From the NCBI RefSeq assembly GCF_014203795.1, contig NZ_JACHJU010000001.1, positions 496,001 to 560,000 on the forward strand: a stretch of 64,000 bases of DNA, written 5' to 3'. Source of the DNA: Streptosporangium album (GTDB taxonomy: Bacteria > Actinomycetota > Actinomycetes > Streptosporangiales > Streptosporangiaceae). Positions 40,450 to 49,138 of this stretch are shown here, piece after piece (positions within the stretch are counted from its first letter, which is position 1; every line of letters begins with the position of its first letter). The notes beneath the pieces were generated by a model. The model was not told where the DNA came from and did not search any database. It saw only the letters and a list, made by a program, of their open reading frames with translations. The position numbers were made by a program, and so were the translations under genes.

Positions 40450-42018
40450 GTGCGAAGAATCCTGGCGACCGCCAGTGCGACGGCGATCCTGTCCAGCGCG
40501 CTGGCCGCCTGCGGCAATGGCGCCATGACCAACGGGTACGGCGCCGCGGGCGGCCCTTCCACCCCGGATTCCGTCCAGAGCCCGGCGCAGGGTTCTGCTG
40601 AGCCGGCGGGCCCGATCGCCTGGAGCGCCTGCACGGACCTCGAGCGCCCGGACGGGCAGGCTCCCGCCAAGCCCGACCCCAACCTGCGGTGCGGAAAGCT
40701 GAAGGTCCCACTCGACTACGCCAAACCCACCGGCGAGATGCTGGACATGGCGGTGATCAAGGTCAAGGCCACCGGTCCCGGCGAGCGGATCGGTTCCCTG
40801 GTCTTCAACTTCGGCGGCCCCGGCGCGTCGGGCGTCGACACCCTGGCCAGAGCCGCCAAGGTCTTCGGCACCCTGCGCGCCCGTTACGACCTGGTCAGCT
40901 TCGATCCCCGTGGGGTGGAGCGCAGTTCCGGGGTCAGGTGCGGCGACAGCAAGATCATGGACAAGTTCACCTCGATGAACAGTCTGGCCACCACCCCGGC
41001 GGAGCAGGCCGAGATGGACCAGACCGTCAAGGAGTTCGCCGACGCCTGCCAGCAGACCTCCGGCAAGATCCTCCCCTATGTCGGCACGGTGAACGCCGCC
41101 CGGGACATGGACCGGCTCCGCGAGGCGGTGGGCGACAAGCAGCTCAACTACTTCGGCATCTCGTACGGCACGCAGCTCGGCGCGGTCTACGCGACCCACT
41201 TCGCCAAGAACGTGGGCCGTTTCGTGCTGGACTCCCCGCTCGACCCCAGCGTCGGCCTGGACAAGCGCACGCTGGTCCAGACCCGGGGATTCCAGCACGC
41301 CTACGAGGCCTTCCTGAAGGACTGCGTCAAGGGGCCCGGCCCATGCGAGATCGGCGCCGACACGACGATCGCGAACAAGAACGTCGACACGTTCCTGACC
41401 GACCTGGAGAAGAAGCCGCTGCAGGTCGGCGCTCGCGAGCTCACCCAGGGACTGGCGAGCACCGGTGTCTCCGCCGCGCTGTACTCCAACCTGACCTGGC
41501 CGCTGCTGGAGCAGGGCCTGAGCCGGGGGTTCAAGGGCGACGGCCGTATCCTGCTGGCACTGGCCGACAGCTACAACGGCCGTAAGCCCGACGGGTCCTA
41601 CTCGACTCTCATGAGCAGCTTCCCCGCCATCAGCTGCGTCGACACCGCCGAACGGCCGACCCCCCAGGAACTGTCCGCGACCCAGGCCGAGGCGATGAAG
41701 ATCTCCCCGCTCTTCGCCAGCCAGGGCATGGGCAGCATCTGCCGGTTGTGGCCGGTCCCGGGCAGCGACGAGGCCAGGAAGGTGAACGCCGCCGGCTCCG
41801 GGCCGATCGTGGTGGTCGGCGGCACCGGCGACCCCGCCACGCCGTACGAATGGGCGCCGAGGCTGACCGAGGATCTCAAGACGGGTGTGCTGGTCACCTA
41901 CAAGGGCGAGGGCCACGGCGCGTACCTGTCCGGCGACGCCTGCGTGAAGAAGGTCGTCGACGGCTACCTGATCGGTGGGAAGACCCCCGCGAAGGGCACC
42001 ACCTGTCCCACGTCCTGA
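40450..42018 (+). CDS. Secreted alpha/beta-hydrolase lipoprotein (TAP-like peptidase family)
   Basis: A 522-residue protein with a lipoprotein signal peptide: MRRILATASATAILSSALAAC, lipobox LAAC with the cysteine near residue 21, then a Gly/Ser/Pro-rich linker. The catalytic domain shows GSLVFNFGGPGASGV (oxyanion strand), the nucleophile elbow YFGISYGTQLG (Ser in GISYG), the late acid in VVGGTGDPATPYEWA and His in YKGEGHGAYLSG. C-terminal TAP-like domain (PF08386) is present. Homologues are tripeptidyl aminopeptidases or esterases on the actinomycete surface. GTG 40450 follows GAGGGGAG. Confidence 0.9.
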   Translation: MRRILATASATAILSSALAACGNGAMTNGYGAAGGPSTPDSVQSPAQGSAEPAGPIAWSACTDLERPDGQAPAKPDPNLRCGKLKVPLDYAKPTGEMLDMAVIKVKATGPGERIGSLVFNFGGPGASGVDTLARAAKVFGTLRARYDLVSFDPRGVERSSGVRCGDSKIMDKFTSMNSLATTPAEQAEMDQTVKEFADACQQTSGKILPYVGTVNAARDMDRLREAVGDKQLNYFGISYGTQLGAVYATHFAKNVGRFVLDSPLDPSVGLDKRTLVQTRGFQHAYEAFLKDCVKGPGPCEIGADTTIANKNVDTFLTDLEKKPLQVGARELTQGLASTGVSAALYSNLTWPLLEQGLSRGFKGDGRILLALADSYNGRKPDGSYSTLMSSFPAISCVDTAERPTPQELSATQAEAMKISPLFASQGMGSICRLWPVPGSDEARKVNAAGSGPIVVVGGTGDPATPYEWAPRLTEDLKTGVLVTYKGEGHGAYLSGDACVKKVVDGYLIGGKTPAKGTTCPTS

Positions 42019-42099
42019 CGGCGGGAAACGCCCTCCGCACCGCCCGCCGTCTCATCGCCGACAGCGGACGGTGCGGCTACCGGCAGGTCTCCAGCCGGG

Positions 42100-42470
42100 G
42101 TGGATCGGTCGGTGGCGGCCACGGTGGCGGCCACGCCGAGAGCGGCGACCTGCCGCAGCGAGGGCCCGTCGATCAGCTCGCTGGCGATGTACGGCGTCTC
42201 GCCGTCGAGGTCGGCGGCGAGAACGCGTGCGGTGCAGAAGGCCGCCACCCGCTGGGTCCCGCTTCGCGTGCGAGCTCGCGCGCGAAGCGGGACCGCGCGT
42301 GAGCCTCGCCGGTGAAGCGGACGTGCAGCAGCTTGATCGCGGCGCGCTCCCCGCCGTCGGACTCACCGAGATAGACGATCCCCTGCCCGCCCTCTCCCAG
42401 CCTGTCCCTGAGCGTGTAGTCCCCCGACTGCGGCGGGTCCCCGGGCCGCAGCGGTCTGGTCTCCGGCTCG
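42100..42470 (-). pseudogene. Ser/Thr protein kinase N-terminal remnant
   Basis: On the minus strand PLRPGDPPQSGDYTLRDRLG and EGGQGIVYLGESDGGERAAI with KLLHVRF form a typical kinase N lobe (glycine loop GEGGQGIVY and the ATP-binding Lys in AIKLL). After a frameshift follows VAAFCTARVLAADLDGETPY and IASELIDGPSLRQVAALG. The catalytic HRD and DFG region is absent. A 13-bp perfect inverted repeat (42256-42268 with 42281-42293) sits at the frameshift point. No start codon or membrane domain remains. Confidence 0.75.
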
Positions 42471-42493
42471 GGGCCGAGCAGCCCGAAGCCGCC

Positions 42494-42700
42494 ACCGTCC
42501 AATTGGAGATCGTCAAACGCACGGGACGGCTGAGGTCCCTCGCCGAGGAGGTCACCCAGTCCGTGCTCGGCGAGTACGGACTGACCTACGCCGACTTCGA
42601 CGTCCTGGCGACGCTGCGCCGGGCCGGAACCCCCTACCGGCTCAAGCCCGGCCGGGCGGGGCGGCAGGGGGATCTCACTCGAGATCCGGGGTCCCCGTGA
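42494..42700 (+). pseudogene. MarR family regulator fragment
   Basis: The frame encodes VQLEIVKRTGRLRSLAEEVT and LGEYGLTYADFDVLATLRRA with GTPYRL, the first third of an actinomycete MarR regulator (helices 1-3). It breaks off before the recognition helix and ends out of family. It lies against the kinase remnant and its end overlaps the WYL gene. Both neighbours are broken at about the same place, so one rearrangement may have joined them. Confidence 0.65.
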
Positions 42701-43376
42701 GCACGCCGGGGATCTGCGGGGAGAACCGCTCCGGCGGATGCTCCGGGGAGACCTCCGCGGTCTCCTCCGCCCAGCGGACGCGGTCGAGCCGGAAGATCCG
42801 CGCGTCCTGCCGGAGGCGGCACAGACCCACGAGATACCAGTGACCGCCACGGCCACCCACGAAGATCGCCGGTTCCACCTCGCGCGTGGTGGTCCGGCCC
42901 TTGCGGTCCTCGTATTCGATCCGCAGCACCCTGCGGTGCAGCAGTGCCAGCTCGATCACCCGCGACACCCGGGGGTAGGGCTCCGGCTCGGCGGCCGCGC
43001 GCGCCGGGGCGAGCGGTTCTCCCTCCCCGGTGCCCTTGGAGGGCGACAGCGCCGCGGTCAGCTTGCGCAGGGCGCTGTGGGCGTGGAGGGCGAGGGGGTC
43101 GTTTCCCGACCGTTCGAGCGCCGTGGCCACCGCCACCGCCTCGGCCGGGGTGAAATTGAGCGGGGGCAGGGACATGCTCCTGTCGAGGACGTAGCAGCCG
43201 CGCCTGCCGGGCTCGGCGTATATCGGCACTCCCGACCGCTGGAGCGCGGAGATGTCACGCTCGACCGTGCGGACGCTGACCTCGAACCTGGCGGCGAGCT
43301 CACGCGCCGACCGGAACCGGGGCGAGATCGCGCGGAGCTCCTCGGCGAGGGCGTAAAGCCGGTCGGTGCGGTCCAC
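42675..43376 (-). CDS. WYL-domain transcriptional regulator with DeoR-type HTH
   Basis: A 233-residue protein beginning MDRTDRLYALAEELRAISPR. The HTH (about 20-45, ARELAARFEVSVRTVERDIS) is of the HTH_11/DeoR type, and the WYL domain includes LLHRRVLRIEYEDRKG and GGRGGHWYLVGLCRLRQDAR, then FRLDRV. WYL domains bind ligands or nucleic acid and often regulate stress or defence genes. GTG 43376 gives the normal N terminus; an in-frame extension to 43475 looks non-coding. It is divergent from the ATP-grasp operon. Confidence 0.85.
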   Translation of the reverse strand: MDRTDRLYALAEELRAISPRFRSARELAARFEVSVRTVERDISALQRSGVPIYAEPGRRGCYVLDRSMSLPPLNFTPAEAVAVATALERSGNDPLALHAHSALRKLTAALSPSKGTGEGEPLAPARAAAEPEPYPRVSRVIELALLHRRVLRIEYEDRKGRTTTREVEPAIFVGGRGGHWYLVGLCRLRQDARIFRLDRVRWAEETAEVSPEHPPERFSPQIPGVLTGTPDLE

Positions 43377-43491
43377 ACCTATGACGTTACGCGGCGACGC
43401 CGACAGCCTCGGTGGGCCCCAATCCCCTTGCCGCGGTTGAACCGACAAAACCACGTCGATAGCCTGTGGCGACACATCTCATTGGAGTTCG

Positions 43492-43926
43492 ATGGCTTCA
43501 GGACAAGACCACCCACCGACTGCTGGACGGCCCCCCTCGCCGGTGCCCGCGGCCAAGCCCTCGGGCTTGAAGGCGTCCAAGGCCATCACGCTCACCGGGA
43601 TCGGCGTCGTCTCGCTGCTCCTCATCGGCTACTGCTCCGCGCAGGACGACTACGACGAGGTGGGCGCCGACTGCGTGGACCTCAACAGCCGTCAGCCGGA
43701 CGGGTCCTACACCGTCGTGGACGAGGACTACTGCGACGACTCCCACTCGCACTACTACGGCTCCCGCGGCGCCTACGGGTGGTACTACGGGGGAGTGCGG
43801 TCCGGCATGCGGATCCTGCGCGGCACCACCGTGCGCCCCTCGGACGTCCACATCACCACTCGCAAGGGCACCGTCATCCAGCGCGGCGGCTTCGGTGGGC
43901 GCGGCGGCTGGGGCAGCGGGAGCTGA
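43492..43926 (+). CDS. Membrane-anchored Gly/Tyr/Ser-rich protein, first gene of the ATP-grasp/DUF350 operon
   Basis: A 144-residue protein with a Pro-rich N terminus, one membrane helix (about 31-50, ITLTGIGVVSLLLIGYC), an acidic external part with cysteines (ADCVDLNSRQPDG, DEDYCDD) and a Gly/Tyr-rich tail ending GGFGGRGGWGSGS. In position it matches the DUF1190-type (YgiB/YjfM) partner of YgiC/YjfC ATP-grasp proteins. Sequence identity to that family is not clear, so the call rests on layout. Only 10 nt separate it from the next gene. Confidence 0.6.
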   Translation: MASGQDHPPTAGRPPSPVPAAKPSGLKASKAITLTGIGVVSLLLIGYCSAQDDYDEVGADCVDLNSRQPDGSYTVVDEDYCDDSHSHYYGSRGAYGWYYGGVRSGMRILRGTTVRPSDVHITTRKGTVIQRGGFGGRGGWGSGS

Positions 43927-43936
43927 GCTCGGGCAG

Positions 43937-45097
43937 ATGAGACGCGACACCTCGCTCCCCCGCGACGGCTGGGAGAGCATCATCGAGGGCCAAGGCCTGG
44001 CCTACCACCGTTCGGCCCATCCCGAGGGCCTCGACCGCCCCTACTGGGACGAGGCCGCGCAGTACGTCTTCTCCATGGACGAGGTCCTCGACCTGGAGAA
44101 CCAGGTGGAGGAACTGCACCGGATGTGCCTGCACGCGGTGGAGCACGTCGTCGAGCGCGGCCGCTACGCCGAATTCGCCATCCCCGGATGGGTGGCGCCG
44201 GAGATCGCCCGTTCATGGGAGCGGAACGATCCCCACCTGTTCGGCCGGTTCGATCTGCGCTATGACGGGACCGGCCCCGCCAAGCTGCTGGAGTACAACG
44301 CCGACACCCCGACCAGCCTGCTGGAGAGCTCGGTCGTCCAGTGGTTCTGGCTGCGGGACCGCTACCCGGACGACGACCAGTGGAACTCCATCCACGAACG
44401 GCTGATCGCCCGGTGGCAGCAGATAGCGGCCGGTCTGCCCACCGGACCGGCGCACTTCGCCTGGACCACCATGGACCAGACCGGCGAGGAGGCGATGACC
44501 CTCGCCTACCTCCAGGAGACCGCCGACCAGGCCGGGCTGAAGACGATCGCCGTGGCCATGGAGGACATCGGCTGGGACGGCCTCAACCTGCGGTTCGTGG
44601 ACATGGAACGCCGGGTGATCCGCTCGCTCTGCAAGCTGTACCCGTGGGAGTGGGCGATCGCCGACCCGTTCGGCGCCCATGCGGTGCGCCAGCAGGTCTC
44701 GATGACCTGGATCGAGCCGTTGTGGAAGACGCTGCTCTCCAACAAGGCACTGCTCGCGGTGCTCTGGGAGCTGTACCCGGGCCATCCGAACCTGCTCCCG
44801 GCCTACCTCGACGGACCCCGCGACCTGTCGTCCTACATCGTCAAACCCCTGCTCGGCAGGGAGGGCGCGAACATGCGGATCGTCACTCCTGACGGCCGCG
44901 TCGAGACCGCCGGCGGCTATGGCGCCGAGGGCCACGTCTACCAGGAGTTCCAGGCACTGCCCGTCTTCGACGGCTGGCGCCCCGTGCTCGGCGCCTGGGT
45001 CGTCCACGACGAGGCGGCCGGCGTCGGCATCCGTGAGACCTCAGGGTTCGTCACCGACGACACGTCGTCCTTCGTCCCGCACCGCATCGAACTCTGA
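43937..45097 (+). CDS. Glutathionylspermidine synthase-like ATP-grasp protein (YgiC/YjfC type)
   Basis: A 386-residue ATP-grasp ligase: LLEYNADTPTSLLESSVVQW (N/T nucleotide-site block), then DIGWDGLNLRFVD, the KPLLGREGANMRIV grasp loop and the C-terminal GIRETSGFVTDDTSSFVPHR. It corresponds to the synthetase domain of glutathionylspermidine synthase without the amidase domain. The true substrate in actinomycetes, which lack glutathione, is unknown; peptide or polyamine ligation is plausible. ATG 43937 is the start. It lies in a three-gene operon with a membrane-anchored protein and a DUF350 protein. Confidence 0.9.
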   Translation: MRRDTSLPRDGWESIIEGQGLAYHRSAHPEGLDRPYWDEAAQYVFSMDEVLDLENQVEELHRMCLHAVEHVVERGRYAEFAIPGWVAPEIARSWERNDPHLFGRFDLRYDGTGPAKLLEYNADTPTSLLESSVVQWFWLRDRYPDDDQWNSIHERLIARWQQIAAGLPTGPAHFAWTTMDQTGEEAMTLAYLQETADQAGLKTIAVAMEDIGWDGLNLRFVDMERRVIRSLCKLYPWEWAIADPFGAHAVRQQVSMTWIEPLWKTLLSNKALLAVLWELYPGHPNLLPAYLDGPRDLSSYIVKPLLGREGANMRIVTPDGRVETAGGYGAEGHVYQEFQALPVFDGWRPVLGAWVVHDEAAGVGIRETSGFVTDDTSSFVPHRIEL

Positions 45098-45114
45098 CCC
45101 CTGGAGAGAACCCC

Positions 45115-45600
45115 ATGAGCCCCACCCCCCTGCCCAGCCTGGTCCCCGTCCCGATCCGCGGCGAGGCGTTCTCCCTGGCCGAGACCCTCGGACGCGGCGC
45201 GCTCGCCATCGTCTCCTACGCCGCGCTCGGTGTGATCCTGCTGATCATCGGCTTCTACGTGATCGACATGGCCATCCCCGGCAAGCTCAGCCACCTGATC
45301 AAGTCCGACCGCAACCCCAACGCCGCCCTGCTCACCGGCTCCGGTCTGGCCGCCATCGGGCTGATCGTCGCGGCCTCCATCTGGTCCTCGGGCGGAGCGC
45401 TGCACGAGGGCCTGCTCGCGACCGCGGTCTTCGGGCTGGTGGGCATCGCCGTACAGACGGTGGGGATGGTGGTGTTCGACAAGGTCGCCGGGATCTCGGT
45501 CCGTGAGCTGGTCCAGGAGCCCGACCTCCAGCCCGGCGCCCGCCTCCTGGCGGTCACCCACCTGGCCATCGGCCTGATCACCGCCGTCGCCGTCATCTGA
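45115..45600 (+). CDS. DUF350 domain membrane protein (YjfL type)
   Basis: A 161-residue integral membrane protein with four helices (about 31-52, 72-90, 98-120 and 140-160). DUF350 blocks such as ALGVILLIIGFYVIDMAIPG, NAALLTGSGLAAIGLIVAAS and FDKVAGISVRELVQE are present. The family is constantly linked to YgiC/YjfC ATP-grasp genes. An ATGA-free 17-nt gap separates it from the synthetase gene, and GGAGAG precedes ATG 45115. Its molecular role is unknown. Confidence 0.9.
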   Translation: MSPTPLPSLVPVPIRGEAFSLAETLGRGALAIVSYAALGVILLIIGFYVIDMAIPGKLSHLIKSDRNPNAALLTGSGLAAIGLIVAASIWSSGGALHEGLLATAVFGLVGIAVQTVGMVVFDKVAGISVRELVQEPDLQPGARLLAVTHLAIGLITAVAVI

Positions 45601-45763
45601 ACCGGGGCCGGCGGGCCGCGCCCCGGCCTGTCCTGCGGACGGACCGGGCGCCCGCGCACAGGCCGTCATCCCGGCCGTCATCCCGACCGGCCCACGGGCG
45701 GCGCCGGGGCGACGTTCGGGACAACGGCTGGCGCATCTCACGCGACCTGGCACTCTTAGTGAC

Positions 45764-46990
45764 GTGAGGGAGCGGAACGAGCGAGCCGGCAAACACGACG
45801 ACGTCGTGATCAAGCTCAGCAGAGAAGAGATCGACCAGAACCGCATACGAGAAGACACCACACTCAGGCTCGAACGGGCCATGGGCACGCTGGGTACGGC
45901 CGCCATGTCGAGGATGGACGACCGGCTGATGTGGTTCCGTGCCCTGTCGGCCGAGGACAGATCCTGGGTCGGGCTGGTCGCCCAGGCGGGGATCGCCGCG
46001 TTCGTGGAGTGGTTCCAGCATGCCGGGGAGGGCCGTCCGACCCCCAGCATCGAGTTCTTCGGCACCGCGCCCCGGGAGCTGAAGCGCTCCATCTCGCTGC
46101 AGCAGACCGTGGACATCGTCCGGGTGGTGGTCGAGGTGGTCGAGGCGCAGACGGGAGATCTGGCCGCGCCAGGCGGGGAGGACCAGCTCCAGCAGGCGAT
46201 GCTCCGTTACACCCGCGACGTGGCGTTCGCCGCCGCCCAGGTCTACGCGCGTGAGGCCGAGGCGCGTGGCGCCTGGGACGCCCGGCTGGAGGCGTTGATC
46301 GTGGACGCGCTGGTCCGGGGTGAGGTCGACGACGGTCTGCACTCGTGGGCCGCCGCGCTCGGCTGGACCTCCTCCCCCATCGTGGTGCTGGCCGGACAGG
46401 CGCCCGACGACGACCCGCAGGCGGTGGTCGACGGGCTGCGCGACCGGGGCCGCAGATCCGGGCTGGACATGCTGGCCGGGGTCCAGCACGACCGGCTGAT
46501 CGTGATCGTGGGGGGTGCGGACAGTGTCAGCGCCGCCGCCAGGCATGTGCTGCCGCGCTTCGGTCCCGGCCCGGTCGTGATCGGACCGGAGGTGAACGAC
46601 CTGCAGGCGGCCGCGAGCTCGGCACGGGCGGCGATCGCCGGCCTGCGGGCGGCATCCGGGTGGCCGGACGCGCCCCGGCCGGTCCACGCCGAGGACCTGC
46701 TGGCCGAGCGGGCGATCGACGGCGACTCCGACGCCAGGGGGCAGTTGATCGAGAACGTCTATCTGCCGCTGGTGGGCACACCGCTCCTCGACACGCTCGC
46801 GACCTACCTTGAGCAGGGCACGTCCCTGGAGGCCACGGCCCGGTTGCTCTTCGTCCATCCGAACACGGTGCGCTACCGTCTCCGTAAGATCACCGAGCTG
46901 ACCGGCTACCAGCCCACGGAAGGGCGCTCCGCCTTCACCCTGCAGGTCGGGCTCATCCTCGGCCGCCTGTCCGAAACGACCGTAATCTAG
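45764..46990 (+). CDS. fasR: PucR-family regulator, probable fatty acid synthase activator FasR
   Basis: A 408-residue protein with a central GGDEF-like/CdaR domain and a C-terminal PucR HTH: TARLLFVHPNTVRYRLRKIT with ELTGYQP (about 365-390). It lies directly upstream of fabD, the place of Streptomyces FasR (SCO2386), which binds the fabD promoter and activates fabD-fabH-acpP-fabF. GTG 45764 is the longest plausible start and the true one may be some codons later. The 117-bp gap to fabD is A+T-rich and should contain its binding site. Confidence 0.88.
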   Translation: MRERNERAGKHDDVVIKLSREEIDQNRIREDTTLRLERAMGTLGTAAMSRMDDRLMWFRALSAEDRSWVGLVAQAGIAAFVEWFQHAGEGRPTPSIEFFGTAPRELKRSISLQQTVDIVRVVVEVVEAQTGDLAAPGGEDQLQQAMLRYTRDVAFAAAQVYAREAEARGAWDARLEALIVDALVRGEVDDGLHSWAAALGWTSSPIVVLAGQAPDDDPQAVVDGLRDRGRRSGLDMLAGVQHDRLIVIVGGADSVSAAARHVLPRFGPGPVVIGPEVNDLQAAASSARAAIAGLRAASGWPDAPRPVHAEDLLAERAIDGDSDARGQLIENVYLPLVGTPLLDTLATYLEQGTSLEATARLLFVHPNTVRYRLRKITELTGYQPTEGRSAFTLQVGLILGRLSETTVI

Positions 46991-47107
46991 GGCTCTCTAC
47001 TTAACGTCCACGAAACTCGCGCTGTAGATTTCCTACAAGAAGATGTGGATAAAGTTCGTTCGTATCCTTATCTGAGTAGCGGACTCCTACAGGGCAGGCT
47101 TGATTTC

Positions 47108-48013
47108 GTGCTCGCCATCGTCGCTCCGGGCCAAGGCGCCCAGACTCCAGGCTTCCTATCTCCATGGCTCGAAATGCCGGGCCTGGCAGACCGCCTGTCT
47201 GCCTGGTCCGACCTTGTCGGCCTCGACCTGATCACCTACGGGACCACCGCCGACGCGGATGAGATCCGTGACACCGCCGTCGCGCAACCACTGCTCGTGG
47301 CCACCGGGCTGGCCGTCGCCGAGATCCTCGGAGCGTCACCCGACGTCGTCGCCGGGCACAGCGTCGGCGAGCTGACCGCCGCCGCCCTGTCCGGGGTGCT
47401 CACCCCGGAGCAGGCTCTGGCCTTCGTCCGCGAGCGCGGCCAGGCCATGGCCAAGGCCGCCGCGGTCACCGAGACCGGCATGGTCGCCGTCCTCGGCGGC
47501 GTCGAGGAGGACGTGCTGGCGGCCATCGGCAGGCACGGTCTCACCCCCGCCAACATCAACGGCGCCGGGCAGATCGTGGCGGGTGGGACGCTGGCTCAGC
47601 TGGAGGCGTTCAGGGCGGAGCCGCCCGCGCGCGCCCGGCTCATCCCGCTCTCGGTCGCCGGCGCCTTCCACACCGTGCACATGGCCTCGGCGGTCGACTA
47701 CCTCCGCGAGGTCGTCGCCGACGTCACCCCCGGCGACCCGTCCACCACCCTGCTGTCCAACGCGGACGGCGCGGTGGTCACCAGCGGTGCCGCGTTCGTG
47801 GAACGCCTGATCAACCAGGTGGCCAGCCCGGTCCGCTGGGATGCCTGCATGGCCACCATGGCCGGACAGGGAGTCACCGCGATGATCGAGCTGGTCCCCG
47901 GTGGTACGCTCACCGGCCTGGCCAAGCGCGCCCTGCGCGGGGTGACCACCGTTGCCTTGAAGACCCCCGACGATCTGGACGCCGCTCGTAAGGTTCTCCA
48001 TGAATCGGCGTGA
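47108..48013 (+). CDS. fabD: Malonyl-CoA:ACP transacylase FabD
   Basis: A 301-residue acyltransferase that loads malonyl onto ACP to start each fatty acid elongation. MLAIVAPGQGAQTPG opens the fold, the nucleophile is S85 in GHSVGELTAAA, R at QAMAKAA precedes by the usual distance, and the catalytic His lies in AGAFHTVHM. GTG 47108 places the first strand correctly; a longer in-frame start at 47045 adds an unusual tail and lies in the promoter region. First gene of the FAS II operon. Confidence 0.93.
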   Translation: MLAIVAPGQGAQTPGFLSPWLEMPGLADRLSAWSDLVGLDLITYGTTADADEIRDTAVAQPLLVATGLAVAEILGASPDVVAGHSVGELTAAALSGVLTPEQALAFVRERGQAMAKAAAVTETGMVAVLGGVEEDVLAAIGRHGLTPANINGAGQIVAGGTLAQLEAFRAEPPARARLIPLSVAGAFHTVHMASAVDYLREVVADVTPGDPSTTLLSNADGAVVTSGAAFVERLINQVASPVRWDACMATMAGQGVTAMIELVPGGTLTGLAKRALRGVTTVALKTPDDLDAARKVLHESA

Positions 48014-48080
48014 GCCCGACGCGGCGAGCGCCGCGGCCCGTGAGGCACAGATGGCTTACGCAGCGAACGAGGAGTGGTGA
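48000..48080 (+). CDS. Possible 26-codon small protein between fabD and fabH
   Basis: ATG 48000 opens inside the end of fabD and reads MNRREPDAASAAAREAQMAY with AANEEW to a TGA at 48078-48080, seven bases before the fabH ATG at 48088. The peptide is Ala/Glu/Arg-rich and would form a helix. It could translate-couple fabD to fabH or be chance. Confidence 0.25.
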   Translation: MNRREPDAASAAAREAQMAYAANEEW

Positions 48081-48087
48081 GCGACGG

Positions 48088-49044
48088 ATGAAGACCTTGC
48101 AGGGCGCTCCTGGTGCCAAGATCCTGGCCCTCGGCCACTACCAGCCGTCCAGGGTGGTCACCAACGCCGATCTGTCGGCCACCATCGAGACCAACGACGA
48201 ATGGATCCAGAGCCGCGTCGGCATCAAGGAGCGCCGGATCGCCTCCGAGAACGAGTCGGAGATCGACCTGGCCGTGCAGGCCGGTGGCAAGGCCCTCGCC
48301 GCGAGCGGGCTGTCGGCCGACGACATCGACCTGGTGATCGTCGCCACCTGCACGCTGGAGACGCAGATCCCCAACGCGGCCGGCCGGGTGGCCAACCGGC
48401 TGGGCATCGACGCCCCCGGCGCGTTCGACGTGAACACCGCCTGCTCCGGATTCTGTTACGCGCTGGCCGTCGCCAACGACGCGATCCGCGCGGGCTCGGC
48501 CACCAACGTGCTGGTCATCGGCACCGAGAAGCTCTCCCAGTGGATCGACTGGACCGACCGGACCACCGCGGTGATCTTCGCCGACGGCGCGGGCGCCGCG
48601 GTCGTCGGCCCGTCCGACATCCCCCGCATCGGCCCGGTGGTCTGGGGCAGCGCAGGTGACAAGTCCGACGCGATCATCATCAAGGACCGCGACTCCTTCC
48701 TGCACCAGGAAGGCCAGACCGTGTTCCGGTGGGCCACCACCGCCCTTCACCCGGTGGCCAGGCAGATCTGCGAACGTGCCGGGGTGGACCCCGCCGACCT
48801 CGCGGCCTTCGTGCCCCACCAGGCCAACCTGCGCATCATCGAAGCCATCGCACGCAAGATCGGCGCCGACAACGCCGTCATCGCCAAGGACATCGTGCTG
48901 GCGGGCAACACCTCTGCGGCGTCGATCCCGCTGGCACTGTCCCGGATGGTGGAACGCGCCGAGATCCCGTCGGGCGGGCTCGCCCTGCTGCTGGGCTTCG
49001 GCGCCGGCCTGACCTATGCCGGTCAGATCGTCGAGATCCCCTGA
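48088..49044 (+). CDS. fabH: 3-oxoacyl-ACP synthase III FabH
   Basis: A 318-residue condensing enzyme that joins an acyl-CoA starter (isobutyryl, methylbutyryl or acetyl in actinomycetes) to malonyl-ACP. Catalytic residues are C119 in VNTACSGFCYAL, His in PHQANLRIIEA and Asn in LAGNTSAASIPLAL. Length fits. ATG 48088 is preferred; an in-frame extension to 48010 overlaps fabD. Second gene of the FAS II operon. Confidence 0.95.
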   Translation: MKTLQGAPGAKILALGHYQPSRVVTNADLSATIETNDEWIQSRVGIKERRIASENESEIDLAVQAGGKALAASGLSADDIDLVIVATCTLETQIPNAAGRVANRLGIDAPGAFDVNTACSGFCYALAVANDAIRAGSATNVLVIGTEKLSQWIDWTDRTTAVIFADGAGAAVVGPSDIPRIGPVVWGSAGDKSDAIIIKDRDSFLHQEGQTVFRWATTALHPVARQICERAGVDPADLAAFVPHQANLRIIEAIARKIGADNAVIAKDIVLAGNTSAASIPLALSRMVERAEIPSGGLALLLGFGAGLTYAGQIVEIP

Positions 49045-49047
49045 GAT

Positions 49048-49101
49048 CCTGTACGGCTGAGCCGTACGGGACCCGTGAAGCTTGTACGGCTCCGCCGTGC
49101 A
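49048..49101 (+). promoter_or_regulatory. Two intercistronic hairpins between fabH and acpP
   Basis: GTACGG (49051-49056) pairs with CCGTAC (49062-49067), flanked by further C-G/T-G pairs. TGTACGGC and GCCGTGCA (about 49083-49101) form a second hairpin with one wobble. Both carry the CCGTACGG-type element. They may process or stabilise the mRNA so that acpP is expressed above fabH. Confidence 0.45.
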
Positions 49102-49138
49102 GAACAAGAAGAAATCGAATCCAAGGAGAACACGCGAC

